Assembly: GCF_000300515.1 (NCBI RefSeq)
Contig: NZ_AMSI01000008.1
Location: 186,001-250,000 of the forward strand
DNA length: 64,000 nt
Reading direction: 5' to 3'
DNA from: Nitratireductor indicus C115
Lineage (GTDB): Bacteria; Pseudomonadota; Alphaproteobacteria; Rhizobiales; Rhizobiaceae
Part shown: one piece after another, positions 28,702-40,559 of the stretch
How positions within the stretch are numbered: the first letter of the stretch is position 1
Layout: each line of letters opens with the position of its first letter
Notes under the pieces: generated by a model
Seen by the model: the letters and a program-made list of their open reading frames with translations, nothing else
Told to the model about the DNA's origin: nothing
Database searches by the model: none
Made by a program: the position numbers and the translations under genes

Positions 28702-29610
28702 ATGGCTGAGCTGGCTGCATTCGCGAAGATGAACGGCCTCGGCAACGAGATCATCGTTGCCGATATGCGCGGGCGCGCCGACCGGGTGACACCGGAAGCA
28801 GCGCGTGCACTCAATGCAAGTCCCGCCACGCGCTTCGACCAGATCATGGCGATCCACGACCCGCGTGTGCCGGGGACGGATAATTTCATCGAAATCATCA
28901 ATTCCGACGGCAGCCAGGCGCAGGCTTGCGGCAATGGAACACGCTGTGTGGTCCAGGCGCTTTCGGCGGAGACCGGCAAGAAGGCCTTCACCTTCCAGAC
29001 CGTGGCCGGCATTCTGAACGCGCAAGAGCATGAGAACGGCCTCATCTCCGTCGACATGGGGCGTCCGCGCTTCGGTTGGCAGGATATCCCGCTTGCCGAG
29101 GAATTTGCCGATACGCGCAAGATCGAATTGCAGGTCGGGCCCATCGACGATCCGGTGCTGCACTCGCCCTCGGTTGCCTCAATGGGCAACCCGCATGCGA
29201 TTTTCTGGGTCGACCGGGATGTCTACAGCTACGATCTGGAACGTTTCGGACCGCTTCTGGAAAACCATCCAATCTTTCCCGAGCGCGCCAATATCTCGAT
29301 TGCCGAGGTGACGGCGGACGATGCCTTGACGTTGCGCACCTGGGAGCGCGGCGCGGGGCTCACCCGTGCCTGTGGTTCGGCGGCCTGTGCCGCCGCCGTT
29401 TCTGCTGCCCGAACGGGGCGGACGGGGCGCCGCGTGACGGTCAGCGTGCCGGGCGGTCCGCTCGAAATCCTGTGGCGGGAAGACGATCACGTCATCATGA
29501 CGGGACCTGCCGAATGGGAATTCGCGGGACATTTCAACCCTGCCACCGGCTCCTGGGAACGGGAGACCAGTGGACGCGATGGCGAGCACAAGACGGGGGG
29601 AGCCGCCTGA
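28702..29610 (+). CDS. dapF: Diaminopimelate epimerase
   Basis: 302 residues. It interconverts LL- and meso-diaminopimelate for lysine and peptidoglycan. Catalytic cysteines are Cys76 in ACGNGTRC and Cys224 in [22 protein letters not shown] at the N-terminus and [10 protein letters not shown] are typical. It starts the dapF-mtaB-ftsY-yciB cluster: the next ATG begins one base after its stop. The family start and length are normal. Confidence 0.96.
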   Translation: MAELAAFAKMNGLGNEIIVADMRGRADRVTPEAARALNASPATRFDQIMAIHDPRVPGTDNFIEIINSDGSQAQACGNGTRCVVQALSAETGKKAFTFQTVAGILNAQEHENGLISVDMGRPRFGWQDIPLAEEFADTRKIELQVGPIDDPVLHSPSVASMGNPHAIFWVDRDVYSYDLERFGPLLENHPIFPERANISIAEVTADDALTLRTWERGAGLTRACGSAACAAAVSAARTGRTGRRVTVSVPGGPLEILWREDDHVIMTGPAEWEFAGHFNPATGSWERETSGRDGEHKTGGAA

Positions 29611-29611
29611 C

Positions 29612-30904
29612 ATGAAGGTGGATGTGCTCACCTTCGGTTGCCGGCTCAACGCCTATGAGTCCGAGGTCATTCGGCTCGAGGCCGAGAAGGCCGGTTTGAG
29701 CGCGCTCGAAGGCGGGGCCGTCGTGGTCAACACATGCGCCGTTACCGCTGAGGCCGTAAGGCAGGCGCGCCAGGCGATACGCAAGGCGCGGCGCGAAAAT
29801 CCGGATGCCCGCATCATCGTGACCGGTTGCGCGGCCCAGACGGAGCCTGGAACCTTCGGTGAAATGAACGAGGTGGATCTGGTCCTTGGCAATGAGGAAA
29901 AGCTCTCCGCCCATAACTACCGCACCCTGCCCGATTTTGGCGTGAACCAGTTCGAGAAGGTGCGGGTCAACGACATCATGGAGGTGCGCGAAACCGCCTC
30001 CCATATGGTCGAATCCATCGAGGGACGCGCCCGCGCCTTCGTGCAGGTGCAAAATGGCTGCGATCATCGCTGCACCTTCTGCATCATTCCCTATGGAAGG
30101 GGCAATTCTCGGTCCGTTCCCATGGGGGCCGTGGTCGACCAGGTGCGCCAGCTCGTCGAGAGCGGTTATGGCGAGGTGGTGCTGACGGGGGTCGATCTCA
30201 CGAGTTTCGGGACGGACCTGCCAGGCGGACCCCGTCTTGGCCGCCTTGTGCGCACGGTGTTGCGCGAGGTGCCCGAACTGCGGCGGTTGCGGTTGTCTTC
30301 CATCGATTCCATTGAGGCCGATGAGGATCTGATGCGCGCGCTGGCCGAGGAGGAGCGACTGATGCCGCATCTCCACCTCTCCCTGCAGCACGGCGACGAC
30401 ATGATCCTGAAACGCATGAAGCGCCGTCATCTGCGCGCCGATGCCATCGATTTTTGCGAGCGTGTGCGGGTGTTGCGCCCCGATGCGGTGTTCGGCGCCG
30501 ATATCATTGCCGGTTTCCCCACCGAGACCGATGCGATGTTCGAGAACTCGCTGAAGATCGTCGAGGAGTGCGGGCTGACACATCTCCACGTATTTCCCTT
30601 CAGCCCGCGCGAAGGCACGCCGGCAGCGCGCATGCCCCAGGTGGGGCGCGCGGCGGTGAAAGAACGGGCCGGGCGGTTGCGCGCGACGGGCGATATGGCT
30701 TACCGGCGGCATCTGGCCGGCCTCGCGGGCACGCGCCAGCGTGTTTTGATCGAGGGTTCGGGGCTTGGCCGCACGGAAGGTTTCGCGCTGGCTCGCTTCG
30801 AGGGGGAGAGGCCGGGAGGTCTGGGAGACATTGTCGAGGTCCGCGTGACGGGCCATGACGGAAAGCGGCTCATCGCTGTGGCGATCGGGCAGGAAGCGGC
30901 GTAG
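29612..30904 (+). CDS. mtaB: tRNA t(6)A37 methylthiotransferase MtaB
   Basis: 430 residues. An N-terminal UPF0004 domain has three cluster cysteines (FGCRLN, NTCAV, TGCAAQ), then the radical-SAM motif CDHRCTFC and the following IIPYGRG. A C-terminal TRAM-like segment is seen after about residue 370. It adds a methylthio group to t6A at position 37 of tRNAs reading ANN codons. The ATG at 29612 directly follows the dapF stop (TGA C ATG). Interestingly tsaD, needed to make t6A, lies 9 kb away in the same window. Confidence 0.93.
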   Translation: MKVDVLTFGCRLNAYESEVIRLEAEKAGLSALEGGAVVVNTCAVTAEAVRQARQAIRKARRENPDARIIVTGCAAQTEPGTFGEMNEVDLVLGNEEKLSAHNYRTLPDFGVNQFEKVRVNDIMEVRETASHMVESIEGRARAFVQVQNGCDHRCTFCIIPYGRGNSRSVPMGAVVDQVRQLVESGYGEVVLTGVDLTSFGTDLPGGPRLGRLVRTVLREVPELRRLRLSSIDSIEADEDLMRALAEEERLMPHLHLSLQHGDDMILKRMKRRHLRADAIDFCERVRVLRPDAVFGADIIAGFPTETDAMFENSLKIVEECGLTHLHVFPFSPREGTPAARMPQVGRAAVKERAGRLRATGDMAYRRHLAGLAGTRQRVLIEGSGLGRTEGFALARFEGERPGGLGDIVEVRVTGHDGKRLIAVAIGQEAA

Positions 30905-30909
30905 CAGGC

Positions 30910-32718
<1,809 letters not shown>

Positions 32719-32760
32719 GCGAATGGGCGTCCCTTTCACTGAATCCAAGGAGTTTCGCCC

Positions 32761-33414
32761 ATGAGCGATCTATTCGAGCGCGATCCCTCGGATCCGAAGC
32801 GCAAGGAGCTGAACCCGCTGTTGAAGCTGGCCCTTGAGCTTGGCCCGCTTCTGGTCTTCTTCTTCGTCAACGCGCGAGGAGATTGGCTGGCGGAGCGTTT
32901 TCCGGCCCTGACGATGCTCGGTGGGCCGATCTTTATGGCCACCGGCCTGTTCATGGTGGCAACCGTCGTGGCGCTGGTCGCCTCCTGGTTTCTCACCCGC
33001 AGTCTGCCGATTATGCCGCTGGTATCGGGCGTGGTGGTGCTCGTCTTCGGCGCGCTGACGCTTTATCTGCACAACGAGACTTTCATCAAGATGAAGCCGA
33101 CCATCGTCAACATGCTGTTCGGCGGGGTGCTGCTCGGCGGGCTGGTCTTCGGCAAGTCGCTGCTTGGCTATGTCTTCGATTCCGCGTTCAAGCTCGATGC
33201 GGAAGGATGGCGTAAGCTCACGCTGCGCTGGGGGCTGTTTTTCCTGTTTCTCGCCGTGGTCAACGAGGTGGTGTGGCGGATGTTCTCCACTGACACCTGG
33301 GTCGCCTTCAAGGTGTGGGGCATCATGCCCATCACCATTCTTTTCACGATGAGCCAGATGCCGCTGATCATGCGGCACTCGCTGGAGGAAAAGGAAGGTG
33401 GAGCGCGCAAATAA
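32761..33414 (+). CDS. yciB: Inner-membrane septation protein A family (YciB)
   Basis: 217 residues with about five to six hydrophobic segments. Family patterns [63 protein letters not shown] and NEVVWR are clear. It contributes to envelope and septum integrity in relatives. It begins 42 bases after ftsY and is the last gene of the dapF-mtaB-ftsY-yciB cluster. Confidence 0.93.
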   Translation: MSDLFERDPSDPKRKELNPLLKLALELGPLLVFFFVNARGDWLAERFPALTMLGGPIFMATGLFMVATVVALVASWFLTRSLPIMPLVSGVVVLVFGALTLYLHNETFIKMKPTIVNMLFGGVLLGGLVFGKSLLGYVFDSAFKLDAEGWRKLTLRWGLFFLFLAVVNEVVWRMFSTDTWVAFKVWGIMPITILFTMSQMPLIMRHSLEEKEGGARK

Positions 33415-33445
33415 GCGCTCCGTATTGCCGGTTTTGTATGCGTTC

Positions 33446-35140
33446 TCAGCTTGCCTGGCTCTGCCTGCGGGCTGCGGCCACAGCGTCTTTCAATGCTCCG
33501 TAGAAGCGAAGATGGGGAGGCCGCAGGCCGTGGGTGCGCAGGAGTTTGCGAATCTGCGGATTGGCGCCGACGAGGTAGACGCTCGCTTCCGCCTGACGCG
33601 CCTTGCGCGCAAAGCCTTCGATGGTGGCGGCGGCGGTGGAATCCAGCATCAGTACGGATGAAATGTCGATGACATAGGCGCGCGGCTTGCCGCCGATCCG
33701 GTCGAGGGCTGCGCCGACCGCTGCGGCAGCGCCGAAGAAGAACGCGCCTGAAATCCGGTAGACCACGACGGTATCGTCGGTTGCGATGTCTGGCGCATAA
33801 GGCTCCTCTCCATTGTCGGGTCGGTCGGTGATCGAGGCGATGCCGTGTTCGACGCGCACCGCCTCCGACATGCGATGCAGGAAGAGCAGAGCGCCGAGGC
33901 CGAAGCCGACGAGAATGCCTTCGGTCAGATCGCGGAAGACGACCAGCAGGAATGTGATCAGAAGCACCACTGCATCGCCTCTCGAAGAGCGCAGAAGGGC
34001 AGCGAACTGATGCTTCTCGGCCATGTTCCAGGCGACTACCGCCAGAATGCCGGCAAGGGCAGCGAGCGGGATGAAGCGCGCCAGCGGTGCGGCAACCAGC
34101 ATGAAAGCCAGCAGGAACAGCGAATGCAGCATGCCGGAGACCGGGCCGCGCGCGCCGGCGCGGACATTGGCTGCCGTGCGGGCGATGGTGCCGGTCACGC
34201 AGATGCCCCCGAACAGCGCCGAACCGATATTGGCGACGCCCTGAGCGACAAGTTCGCAATTGGACCGGTGGCGGCGTCCTGTCATGGAATCGGCGACGAC
34301 GGCTGAAAGCAGGCTTTCTATACCACCAAGGAGCGTGAAGGAGAGCGCCGCCGGAAGGACAGCGATGATCTTGTCGAGGGAAAGGTCCGGCAGATGCGGA
34401 GCGGGAAGCATTTGCGGGATGCCGCCGAAGCGCGTGCCGATGGTTTCCACCGGCAGGTCAAACAGCCAGGCGGCAAGGGTTGCGCAGATCACCGCGATCA
34501 GGAAGCCCGGCCAACCTGGCCGAATGCGGCGCAGGCCGACGATGATGGCGATGGAACCGGCGGCTACCAGAAGGGCTGCGAGGTTGAAGCTGGGGGCAGC
34601 CTCGGCGAGCGCCTTGAGCTTGGGGATGAACGGGCCGGGTTCACCGCCCGCGAGTGTCAGCCCGAACAGGTCCTTCAGCTGGCTTGCCAGAATGATGACG
34701 GCAATGCCCGAGGTGAAGCCGACGGTCACGGGGTAGGGCACATATTTGATGAAAGTGCCAAGCCGAAGAAAGCCCACCGCGAGCAGAAAGAAGCCCGAAA
34801 GGAAGGTGGCGAGCAACAGGCCTTCGACACCATGCACCTGCACCGTGGCAAAGACCAGGACGATGAAGGCACCCGCCGGCCCGCCGATCTGGAACCGGCT
34901 GCCGCCAAGCAGGGAAACGAGAAAACCGCCGACAATGGCGGTATAGAGCCCGCGTTCGGGCGGGACGCCGGAAGCGATCGCGATGGCCATGGAAAGCGGC
35001 AGCGCGATGATCGCCACCGTCAGGCCTGAAATCAGGTCGGCCTTGAAGGCATCGAAGCCGTACCCCTCGCGGAGCACGGTGACGAGTTTCGGGGTGAAAA
35101 GCGCGCTGAAGGCGGAATTCTGTTTTGTGCGGGCGGACAT
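33446..35140 (-). CDS. SulP-family anion transporter with C-terminal STAS domain
   Basis: 564 residues. The membrane part has about 10-12 hydrophobic segments, with SulP features such as GLYTAIVGGFLVSLLGGSRFQIGGPAGAFIV. The C-terminal STAS domain (about 430-550) contains YVIDISSVLMLDSTAAATIEGF. Substrate may be sulfate, bicarbonate or another anion; sequence alone does not tell. ATG at 35140 was preferred over 35155 because GAGGAAAG sits just upstream. An XRE regulator gene is 66 bases upstream on the same strand, probably in one operon. Confidence 0.92.
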   Translation of the reverse strand: MSARTKQNSAFSALFTPKLVTVLREGYGFDAFKADLISGLTVAIIALPLSMAIAIASGVPPERGLYTAIVGGFLVSLLGGSRFQIGGPAGAFIVLVFATVQVHGVEGLLLATFLSGFFLLAVGFLRLGTFIKYVPYPVTVGFTSGIAVIILASQLKDLFGLTLAGGEPGPFIPKLKALAEAAPSFNLAALLVAAGSIAIIVGLRRIRPGWPGFLIAVICATLAAWLFDLPVETIGTRFGGIPQMLPAPHLPDLSLDKIIAVLPAALSFTLLGGIESLLSAVVADSMTGRRHRSNCELVAQGVANIGSALFGGICVTGTIARTAANVRAGARGPVSGMLHSLFLLAFMLVAAPLARFIPLAALAGILAVVAWNMAEKHQFAALLRSSRGDAVVLLITFLLVVFRDLTEGILVGFGLGALLFLHRMSEAVRVEHGIASITDRPDNGEEPYAPDIATDDTVVVYRISGAFFFGAAAAVGAALDRIGGKPRAYVIDISSVLMLDSTAAATIEGFARKARQAEASVYLVGANPQIRKLLRTHGLRPPHLRFYGALKDAVAAARRQSQAS

Positions 35141-35206
35141 CGCCACTTTCCTCATGCCGTCGGCAGCGGGGCCGTCGGCATCAGGCTGGCGGTCGCCGTT
35201 GCATGT

Positions 35207-35479
35207 TCAGACGGATCTGGGTTTCAGAGCGGCCGCTTCCCTGAAGCGTACGCCACGGCCCGTGCCGATGCTCGGCGCATTGTCGCCGATGAGCTCGATG
35301 CCGGCTTCGCCCAGCGCCTCGACCACCTTGGAAAGCGTGTCCACCACGCCGCGCACATTGCCCTCGCTCGCCTCCATGCGCTGGATGGTGGGGAGCGATA
35401 CCCCGGCGAGTTCAGCCAGTTGCTTCTGGTCAATCCCCAGAAGGGCGCGGGCGGCGCGCATTTGTGCTGCGGTGATCAT
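35207..35479 (-). CDS. XRE-family helix-turn-helix regulator
   Basis: 90 residues. HTH at about residues 6-62: MRAARALLGIDQKQLAELAGVSLPTIQRME is a textbook XRE/Cro fold. CGGAG lies 7 bases before the ATG. Position directly upstream of the SulP transporter and its own palindrome-containing promoter (35500-35528) suggest autoregulation and control of the transporter. The ligand is unknown. Confidence 0.88.
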   Translation of the reverse strand: MITAAQMRAARALLGIDQKQLAELAGVSLPTIQRMEASEGNVRGVVDTLSKVVEALGEAGIELIGDNAPSIGTGRGVRFREAAALKPRSV

Positions 35480-35499
35480 TGGCGCTCCGTCAGAATGTC

Positions 35500-35535
35500 C
35501 ATATACAATAACTCATTATTGATGTCTAGAACATC
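35500..35535 (-). promoter_or_regulatory. Promoter and probable operator of the XRE-sulP operon
   Basis: On the minus strand TAGACA (35528-35523) and TATATG (35505-35500) are -35 and -10 candidates with exactly 17 bases between. That spacer holds the inverted repeat CAATAA-CTCA-TTATTG (35506-35521). A second inverted repeat GATGT-CTAGA-ACATC (35521-35535) overlaps the -35. This is the classical position for a repressor operator. Confidence 0.6.
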
Positions 35536-35585
35536 ATTGATGAGGTTTTGGATATGATTCATGGGAGCTTTCGGAGCAGCGTTTG

Positions 35586-35993
35586 TCATACACCGAGCCA
35601 TCCGATCACGCCGCCCATGATGAGCGCGACGCCCAGCCAGTGGCCAGCGTCGATCAATGTCAGCGTCCAGCCGAAGCCCTGATAGCGCTGGTTCGTGGCG
35701 ATGGTGGTCGCGATGAACCCGAACCAGATGAATGCGCCGGAAATGATGCCGTTGAGCGGAGTGACCTGACCCACGCCAAGATGGCCGATCACGCCTGCCA
35801 GAACCCATGCCATGATGAGTTCGGCAATAAAGCCGGTAATGAAGGGGGTGAGCGGGGTTTTGCCCTGCTGCGGTTCTATGCGGGCGGCGTTCATCCACGG
35901 CTTGCCGAATAGGCCGTAGTAGAGCGCGCCGAAGAGAAAGGCGGCGACGGCTGCGAGAGGAATCGCAACATAGTTGAGGCCGGCGAAATCCAT
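35586..35993 (-). CDS. DUF1761 membrane protein
   Basis: 135 residues with four hydrophobic segments: an N-terminal span (NYVAIPLAAVAAFLFGALYYGLF), then PFITGFIAELIMAWVLAGVI, IISGAFIWFGFIATTIA and WLGVALIMGGVIGWLGV. The KPWM and NQRYQG motifs are typical of DUF1761. The ATG at 35993 is the only start that avoids a long polar N-terminal extension. Function unknown. It lies between the XRE promoter and a methyltransferase gene. Confidence 0.85.
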   Translation of the reverse strand: MDFAGLNYVAIPLAAVAAFLFGALYYGLFGKPWMNAARIEPQQGKTPLTPFITGFIAELIMAWVLAGVIGHLGVGQVTPLNGIISGAFIWFGFIATTIATNQRYQGFGWTLTLIDAGHWLGVALIMGGVIGWLGV

Positions 35994-36045
35994 GGTTTTT
36001 CTCCAGGTGAGGGCGCGCGGATTGAATCGCGGCGCGCGGTGCAGG

Positions 36046-36714
36046 TCAAGAAAATTGCCAGACGGTGGTGCGTTTGATCTCGGCATCTTCCAATGCGCGG
36101 GTGACCGGCACTGAATAGACCGCGCATTCGCGAAGCCGTGTTTTCGGCAGATAGCTGCGACCGGGGTCGCCAACGAGGATGAGCGTTCCGTTGGCGGCAA
36201 GCACCTCAAACCAAGGAACAAGCGCCCCGGTCATCTCACGGTCGTAGAAAACATCCCCCGCCAGCACGACGTCCCATTCGCCGGTTTGCCCGACAAGGTT
36301 CTTGTCCGTGACATCGAACGTCACCGCGTTGGCCGCCATGTTGAGCCGGCAGGCGGGTTCTGCGAAAGGGTCTATGTCTGCGGCGAGAATGCTTCCGGCA
36401 CCTGCCTTGGCAGCCGCGATCGCGACGAGGCCCGAGCCGCTTGCAAAATCGAGAACGGCTTTGCCGCTCACGGTCTCCGGATGGTCCAGAATATAACGGG
36501 CAAGCCCCTGTCCGCCGGCCCAGGCGAAGGCCCAGAACGGCGGCGGCAAGCCAATGCCGGCCAGCTCCTCCTCGGTGCGATGCCACAGATCGTGCGCCTC
36601 GTCGGCGAGGTGGAGCACGATCTCGGGAACATGAGGCGGATGCGAAAGCGCGGTGTTGGCGCGGATGAAACCTTCCGCGCCGTCGGCTGTGAGGCGCTTC
36701 ACGGGGCCTTTCAC
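36046..36714 (-). CDS. SAM-dependent methyltransferase (protein-lysine methyltransferase-like)
   Basis: 222 residues. SAM-binding motif I is VLDFASGSGLVAIAAA, motif II ILAADIDPFA, and the post-motif WDVVLAGDVFYDREM resembles Methyltransf_16 enzymes such as ETFB lysine methyltransferase. The entrance segment PPFWAFAWAGGQGLARYIL is also shared. The GTG at 36714 overlaps the stop of the EVE gene (GTGA), which argues for that start; a second GTG follows at 36702. Last gene of the tsaD-led cluster. The target protein is unknown. Confidence 0.85.
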   Translation of the reverse strand: MKGPVKRLTADGAEGFIRANTALSHPPHVPEIVLHLADEAHDLWHRTEEELAGIGLPPPFWAFAWAGGQGLARYILDHPETVSGKAVLDFASGSGLVAIAAAKAGAGSILAADIDPFAEPACRLNMAANAVTFDVTDKNLVGQTGEWDVVLAGDVFYDREMTGALVPWFEVLAANGTLILVGDPGRSYLPKTRLRECAVYSVPVTRALEDAEIKRTTVWQFS

Positions 36715-37139
36715 GGGGCTTTGTCGAGCCCGCCCATGCGGCAGATTTCCAGCCATTCCGCCTTGCTGACGGGCTGGACGGAAAGGCGCGAATTGTTGAC
36801 CAGGATCATCTCCTCAAGCTTGGGATTGGCTTTGATGTCGGCCAGCGTCACGGCTTTCGGCATGTCCTTCACGGCCCGGATGTCCACGCATTCCCAGCGC
36901 GGATCGTCGGTGGTGGAATCGGGGTGGGCGAGCCCGCAGACCTCGACGATGCCGACCACGCTCGTCTCCTTCACCGAATGGTAGAAGAAGCCGAGATCGC
37001 CGACTTTCATCGCGCGCATGTTGTTGCGTGCCTGATAGTTGCGCACGCCGTCCCATTCCTGGCCCTTGTCGCCCTTCTTCTTCTGCATCTCCCATGACCA
37101 GCTGGAAGGTTCGGACTTGAACAACCAATAGGCCATCAT
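36711..37139 (-). CDS. EVE-domain protein
   Basis: 142 residues, almost entirely one EVE domain: AYWLFKSEPSSWSW, GVRNYQARNNMRAMKVGDLGFFYHS and VGIVEV form the PUA-like fold that binds modified bases. The ATG at 37139 overlaps the TGA of the preceding gene (ATGA). EVE proteins are found both in housekeeping contexts such as this and beside restriction systems; no restriction genes are present here. Confidence 0.92.
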   Translation of the reverse strand: MMAYWLFKSEPSSWSWEMQKKKGDKGQEWDGVRNYQARNNMRAMKVGDLGFFYHSVKETSVVGIVEVCGLAHPDSTTDDPRWECVDIRAVKDMPKAVTLADIKANPKLEEMILVNNSRLSVQPVSKAEWLEICRMGGLDKAP

Positions 37140-37432
37140 GCGTTCTCCGGATTGTTGAAGACCCAGTTCCAAGGCTGAATTTCGACGGATTCGAAAAGGC
37201 CGGCAAGGGCGTAAGGGTCGCCCGCCGCGATCAATTCGGCACCGGCCTTGTCGGTCGCTTCCACCGCCACCAGGCTGCCGCAGGGCTTGCCGGCGTCATC
37301 GAGGAAGGGGCCGGCGAATTTGAGCGTTCCGGCCGCGTTGAGGCCGTTCAGGTAGTCCACATGGGCCGGGCGCGTATTCATACGGGTGTCCAGATGGCCC
37401 GGCTTGTCCTTGCAGATGATGGCGAAAATCAT
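37136..37432 (-). CDS. YciI-like protein
   Basis: 98 residues. MIFAIICKDKPGHLDTRMNTRPAHVDYL and the later AGDPYALAGLFESVEIQPWNWVF are the YciI pattern, with the Asp/His pair (RPAHVDYL) of the small dimeric fold. GGGAGAG is just before the ATG at 37432. It lies between gpsA (20-base gap) and the EVE gene (4-base overlap), a cluster order common in Rhizobiales. Catalytic activity is uncertain. Confidence 0.9.
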   Translation of the reverse strand: MIFAIICKDKPGHLDTRMNTRPAHVDYLNGLNAAGTLKFAGPFLDDAGKPCGSLVAVEATDKAGAELIAAGDPYALAGLFESVEIQPWNWVFNNPENA

Positions 37433-37452
37433 GGCTCTCCCTTTTCGCAGTC

Positions 37453-38451
37453 TCAGTTTTCGCTTTTCAACGGCCGTGCAAGCAGGGCCTGCATAGCCTT
37501 TTCCACGGTGATGCGGCCGGCCAGAAGCTCGGTGACGCTTTCGATGATCGGAGCTTCCAACCCGCGTTCGCGCACTATGCGCGCGGCGATGCCGGCCGTG
37601 TGTGCGCCTTCGGCGAGCGGCCGGCCATCGAGGCTTTCGCCGCGCCCCAGCGCCACGCCATAGGCGAAGTTGCGCGATTGCTCGGAGCCGCAAGTAAGAA
37701 TGAGATCGCCAAGGCCCGAAAGGCCCATCAGGGTTTCAGGCCGTGCGCCGAAGGCAGCGCCGACCCGTCGCAGTTCCACGAAGCCGCGGGTGATGAGGGC
37801 GGCACCGGCGCTGGCGCCCAGCCCTGCGCCGCTTGTAGCACCGGCTGCGATGGCGAGCACGTTCTTCAGAGCCCCGCCGATCTCCACGCCCCTCAGGTCG
37901 TCGGTCGAGTAGCAGCGCAGGTGGGGCGCCGACAGGCGTTCGGCAAGCCTTGCGGCCAGTTCCACATCTTCCGCCGCCACGGTGACGGCGGTGGGTAGGC
38001 CGCGCGCGAGATCGGCGGCGAAGCTCGGGCCGGAGAGTGCGGCTACCGGATTTCCGGGGAGGATTTCCGCAGCGATTTCCGACATGAGGCGACCGGTCTC
38101 GCGTTCGATGCCCTTGGCGCACAGAACGACGGGTACACTTTTCAGAATATGCGGCTTTGCCGCTTTCAGAACGGCCCGTAAGCTCTGGGCGGGCGTGACG
38201 GCCAGAATGCAGTCAGCATCCTGAAGCGCTTCCTCCATACTGGTGGTTGCGGCCAGCCGGGGGGCGAGTTCGATGCCAGGCAGATAGCGGCTGTTGCGCC
38301 GGTCGGTGTTGATCTCATCGACCAGTGCCGGATCGCGGGCCCAGAGCCTTGCCGTATGGCCTGCTGAAAGCATGGTCGCGCCAAGGGCCGTGCCCCAGGC
38401 GCCGGCTCCGAGCACGCTTATCGTCCAGGAAGGAGTGCGGGAAGAGGTCAT
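37453..38451 (-). CDS. gpsA: Glycerol-3-phosphate dehydrogenase [NAD(P)+]
   Basis: 332 residues. NAD-binding [10 protein letters not shown] near the N-terminus, LCAKGIE, the catalytic Lys in [13 protein letters not shown] and the substrate-binding region [11 protein letters not shown] are all present. It makes sn-glycerol-3-phosphate for phospholipid synthesis. The ATG overlaps the tsaD stop by four bases, so the start at 38451 is well supported although the frame is open upstream inside tsaD. Confidence 0.96.
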   Translation of the reverse strand: MTSSRTPSWTISVLGAGAWGTALGATMLSAGHTARLWARDPALVDEINTDRRNSRYLPGIELAPRLAATTSMEEALQDADCILAVTPAQSLRAVLKAAKPHILKSVPVVLCAKGIERETGRLMSEIAAEILPGNPVAALSGPSFAADLARGLPTAVTVAAEDVELAARLAERLSAPHLRCYSTDDLRGVEIGGALKNVLAIAAGATSGAGLGASAGAALITRGFVELRRVGAAFGARPETLMGLSGLGDLILTCGSEQSRNFAYGVALGRGESLDGRPLAEGAHTAGIAARIVRERGLEAPIIESVTELLAGRITVEKAMQALLARPLKSEN

Positions 38452-39533
38452 GCCTTGGCTCCTCTCTTGCCCGCGCCGAAGAGCGGAGCGGAACTTGAAT
38501 CGAGCGGCCAGCGTGGGCGAGGGGCGAAGGAAAGAGCATCGTCTTCCGCCAGACCGGCCTTGAGCCGCTCCATGCCGGCCCATGCGATCATTGCAGCGTT
38601 GTCGCCGCACAGTTTGATCGGTGGAGCGACGAGGCGGAAGCCATGCTCGCGGCAAAGCTCCTCCAGTGCGGCGCGGATCGCCTGGTTTGCGGCGACGCCG
38701 CCGGCCACGACAAGCGCGGGAGTGTCAAGGTCCGGATGTTCGGAGCGAAACCGTTCGAGGCTTCGCACCACGCGGTCGGACAGGGTTTCGGTCACGGCGC
38801 GCTGGAAAGATGCGCAAATGTCTGCGACGTCCTGATCCGAAAGAGGGCTGAGCTCGGTTGCGGCGCGGCGCACGGCGGTTTTCAGGCCGGAGAAGGAAAA
38901 ATCAGGTCGTGCCTCGCCCTTGAGCGGCCGGGGAAAACTGAAACGGCGCGGATTTCCGGTCGAAGCCGCTTTCTCGACGCTCGGGCCGCCGGGATAGGGC
39001 AGGCCGAGCAGCTTTGCGGTCTTGTCGAAAGCTTCGCCTAGCGCGTCGTCTATCGTTGAAGCCCAACGCGCGTAGCGGTCTACGCCCGCTACATGGACGA
39101 TCTGTGTGTGACCGCCGGAAACCAGAAGCAGGAGATAGGGAAATTCCAGCCCGTCCGTCAGCCGTGCAGTCAGTGCATGGCCTTCCAGATGGTTGATCGG
39201 GATGAGCGGTTTGCCGGCGGCGGCGGCGAGCGCTTTTGCGGTGGTCAGTCCGACGATCAGCCCGCCGATCAGGCCCGGCCCCGCCGTGGCAGCCACTGCG
39301 TCGACGGTATCGAGTGTCACGCCCGCTTCCGCAAGGGCGGCTTCGATCACGCCATCGAGGGCTTCCACATGGGCGCGCGCGGCGATTTCAGGCACCACGC
39401 CACCGAAAGCCGCGTGTTCCTCGATCTGGCTCAGAACGACATTCGACAGAATCTTGGCCGCGTCGCCTGCGTCCTCGATCACCGCAGCCGCCGTCTCGTC
39501 GCAACTCGTCTCGATGCCAAGGATGCGCGTCAT
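38448..39533 (-). CDS. tsaD: tRNA N6-adenosine threonylcarbamoyltransferase TsaD
   Basis: 361 residues. Metal-binding INHLEGHA (family NHMEGH), GGHTQIV, the nucleotide-binding [13 protein letters not shown] and the N-terminal [18 protein letters not shown] are present. It makes t6A37 in tRNA together with TsaB/E/C. It is divergent from hemC and coupled to gpsA. The window also encodes MtaB, which further modifies t6A. Confidence 0.96.
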   Translation of the reverse strand: MTRILGIETSCDETAAAVIEDAGDAAKILSNVVLSQIEEHAAFGGVVPEIAARAHVEALDGVIEAALAEAGVTLDTVDAVAATAGPGLIGGLIVGLTTAKALAAAAGKPLIPINHLEGHALTARLTDGLEFPYLLLLVSGGHTQIVHVAGVDRYARWASTIDDALGEAFDKTAKLLGLPYPGGPSVEKAASTGNPRRFSFPRPLKGEARPDFSFSGLKTAVRRAATELSPLSDQDVADICASFQRAVTETLSDRVVRSLERFRSEHPDLDTPALVVAGGVAANQAIRAALEELCREHGFRLVAPPIKLCGDNAAMIAWAGMERLKAGLAEDDALSFAPRPRWPLDSSSAPLFGAGKRGAKA

Positions 39534-39626
39534 TCAGCCTTACCCACTCATGTTGCCGTCGCGACCAATCCCCGTTAGGGGAGAGGAGCATCCGGTTCGG
39601 ATGCGGGTTAGCACGGACGAGACGGC
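39534..39626. promoter_or_regulatory. Divergent promoter region of tsaD and hemC with two hairpins
   Basis: Two inverted repeats lie here: CCCC-GTTA-GGGG (39570-39581) and GCATCCG-GTT-CGGATGC (39588-39604). The second ends 22 bases before the hemC ATG and so may be in the hemC leader. No clear -35/-10 pair was identified. Confidence 0.4.
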
Positions 39627-40556
39627 ATGCAAACGGATATGGTGAAGATCGGGACGCGCGGCAGCGCGCTGGCCATGGCTCAGGCGGCGGAAGTGCGCGC
39701 CAGGCTGATGGCCGCCCACGGCCTGCCGGAGGAGAAGTTCGAGATCGTCGTCATCTCCACTGCCGGCGACCGCATCCTCGACCGGCCTTTGGCGCAAGTG
39801 GGCGGTAAAGGCCTCTTTACCAAGGAGATCGAGGAGGCGCTGCTCGACGGGCGTATCGATCTGGCGGTGCATTCCTCAAAGGACATGCCGACCGTTCTGC
39901 CGGACGGGCTGGAAATCTCCGCGTTCCTCGAGCGCGAGGATGTGCGCGATGTGTTTATCGGGCGCAGCGTGGCAAGTCTCGAACATCTTGCCCATGGCGC
40001 CAAGCTTGGCACCTCCTCGCTGCGCCGGCAGGCGCTGGTGCTGCGATTGAGGCCGGACCTGGAGGTCGGCATGTTCCGCGGCAATGTCCAGACCCGATTG
40101 CGCAAGCTTGAGGAAGGGGTTGCGGAGGGCACGCTGCTTGCCCTTGCCGGCCTCAAGCGGCTCGGAATGGAGCACGTGGCGAGTGAGGTGATGGATCCCG
40201 CCCGTTTCCCCCCGGCCCTGGGGCAGGGGGCGATCTGTATCGAAAGCCGCATCGGGGATGCCCGCATCGGGCCGATGGTCGCCGCGATCCACCACGCGCC
40301 GACCGGGGCTGAGCTTGCCTGTGAGCGTGCCTTTCTCGGCACGCTCGATGGCTCGTGCCGCACTCCTATTGCCGGGCTTGCCCGGGTGGAGGGGGATGCT
40401 CTGCGTTTCCATGGCATGGTTCTGACGCCGGACGGCCGCGAAGTGCATGAGATTTCCGACGAAGGAAAGGCAATCGATGCCGCGCGCATCGGTGCTTCGC
40501 TGGGCGCCGCGATCCGGGAGAAGGCTGGAACACGCTTCTTCGAGAGCTGGACGTGA
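39627..40556 (+). CDS. hemC: Porphobilinogen deaminase (hydroxymethylbilane synthase)
   Basis: 309 residues. [11 protein letters not shown] and [26 protein letters not shown] are conserved, and Cys244 in [10 protein letters not shown] is the dipyrromethane cofactor attachment site. It makes hydroxymethylbilane, the substrate of HemD encoded 3 bases downstream. First gene of hemC-hemD-Mic60-hemY. The ATG at 39627 is followed five codons later by an alternative in-frame ATG. Confidence 0.96.
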   Translation: MQTDMVKIGTRGSALAMAQAAEVRARLMAAHGLPEEKFEIVVISTAGDRILDRPLAQVGGKGLFTKEIEEALLDGRIDLAVHSSKDMPTVLPDGLEISAFLEREDVRDVFIGRSVASLEHLAHGAKLGTSSLRRQALVLRLRPDLEVGMFRGNVQTRLRKLEEGVAEGTLLALAGLKRLGMEHVASEVMDPARFPPALGQGAICIESRIGDARIGPMVAAIHHAPTGAELACERAFLGTLDGSCRTPIAGLARVEGDALRFHGMVLTPDGREVHEISDEGKAIDAARIGASLGAAIREKAGTRFFESWT

Positions 40557-40559
40557 CCC

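Noticed and set aside
36711-37139. EVE-domain protein as part of a modified-base restriction system
   Set aside because: It is embedded by overlaps in a tsaD-gpsA-yciI housekeeping cluster with no nuclease or helicase nearby.
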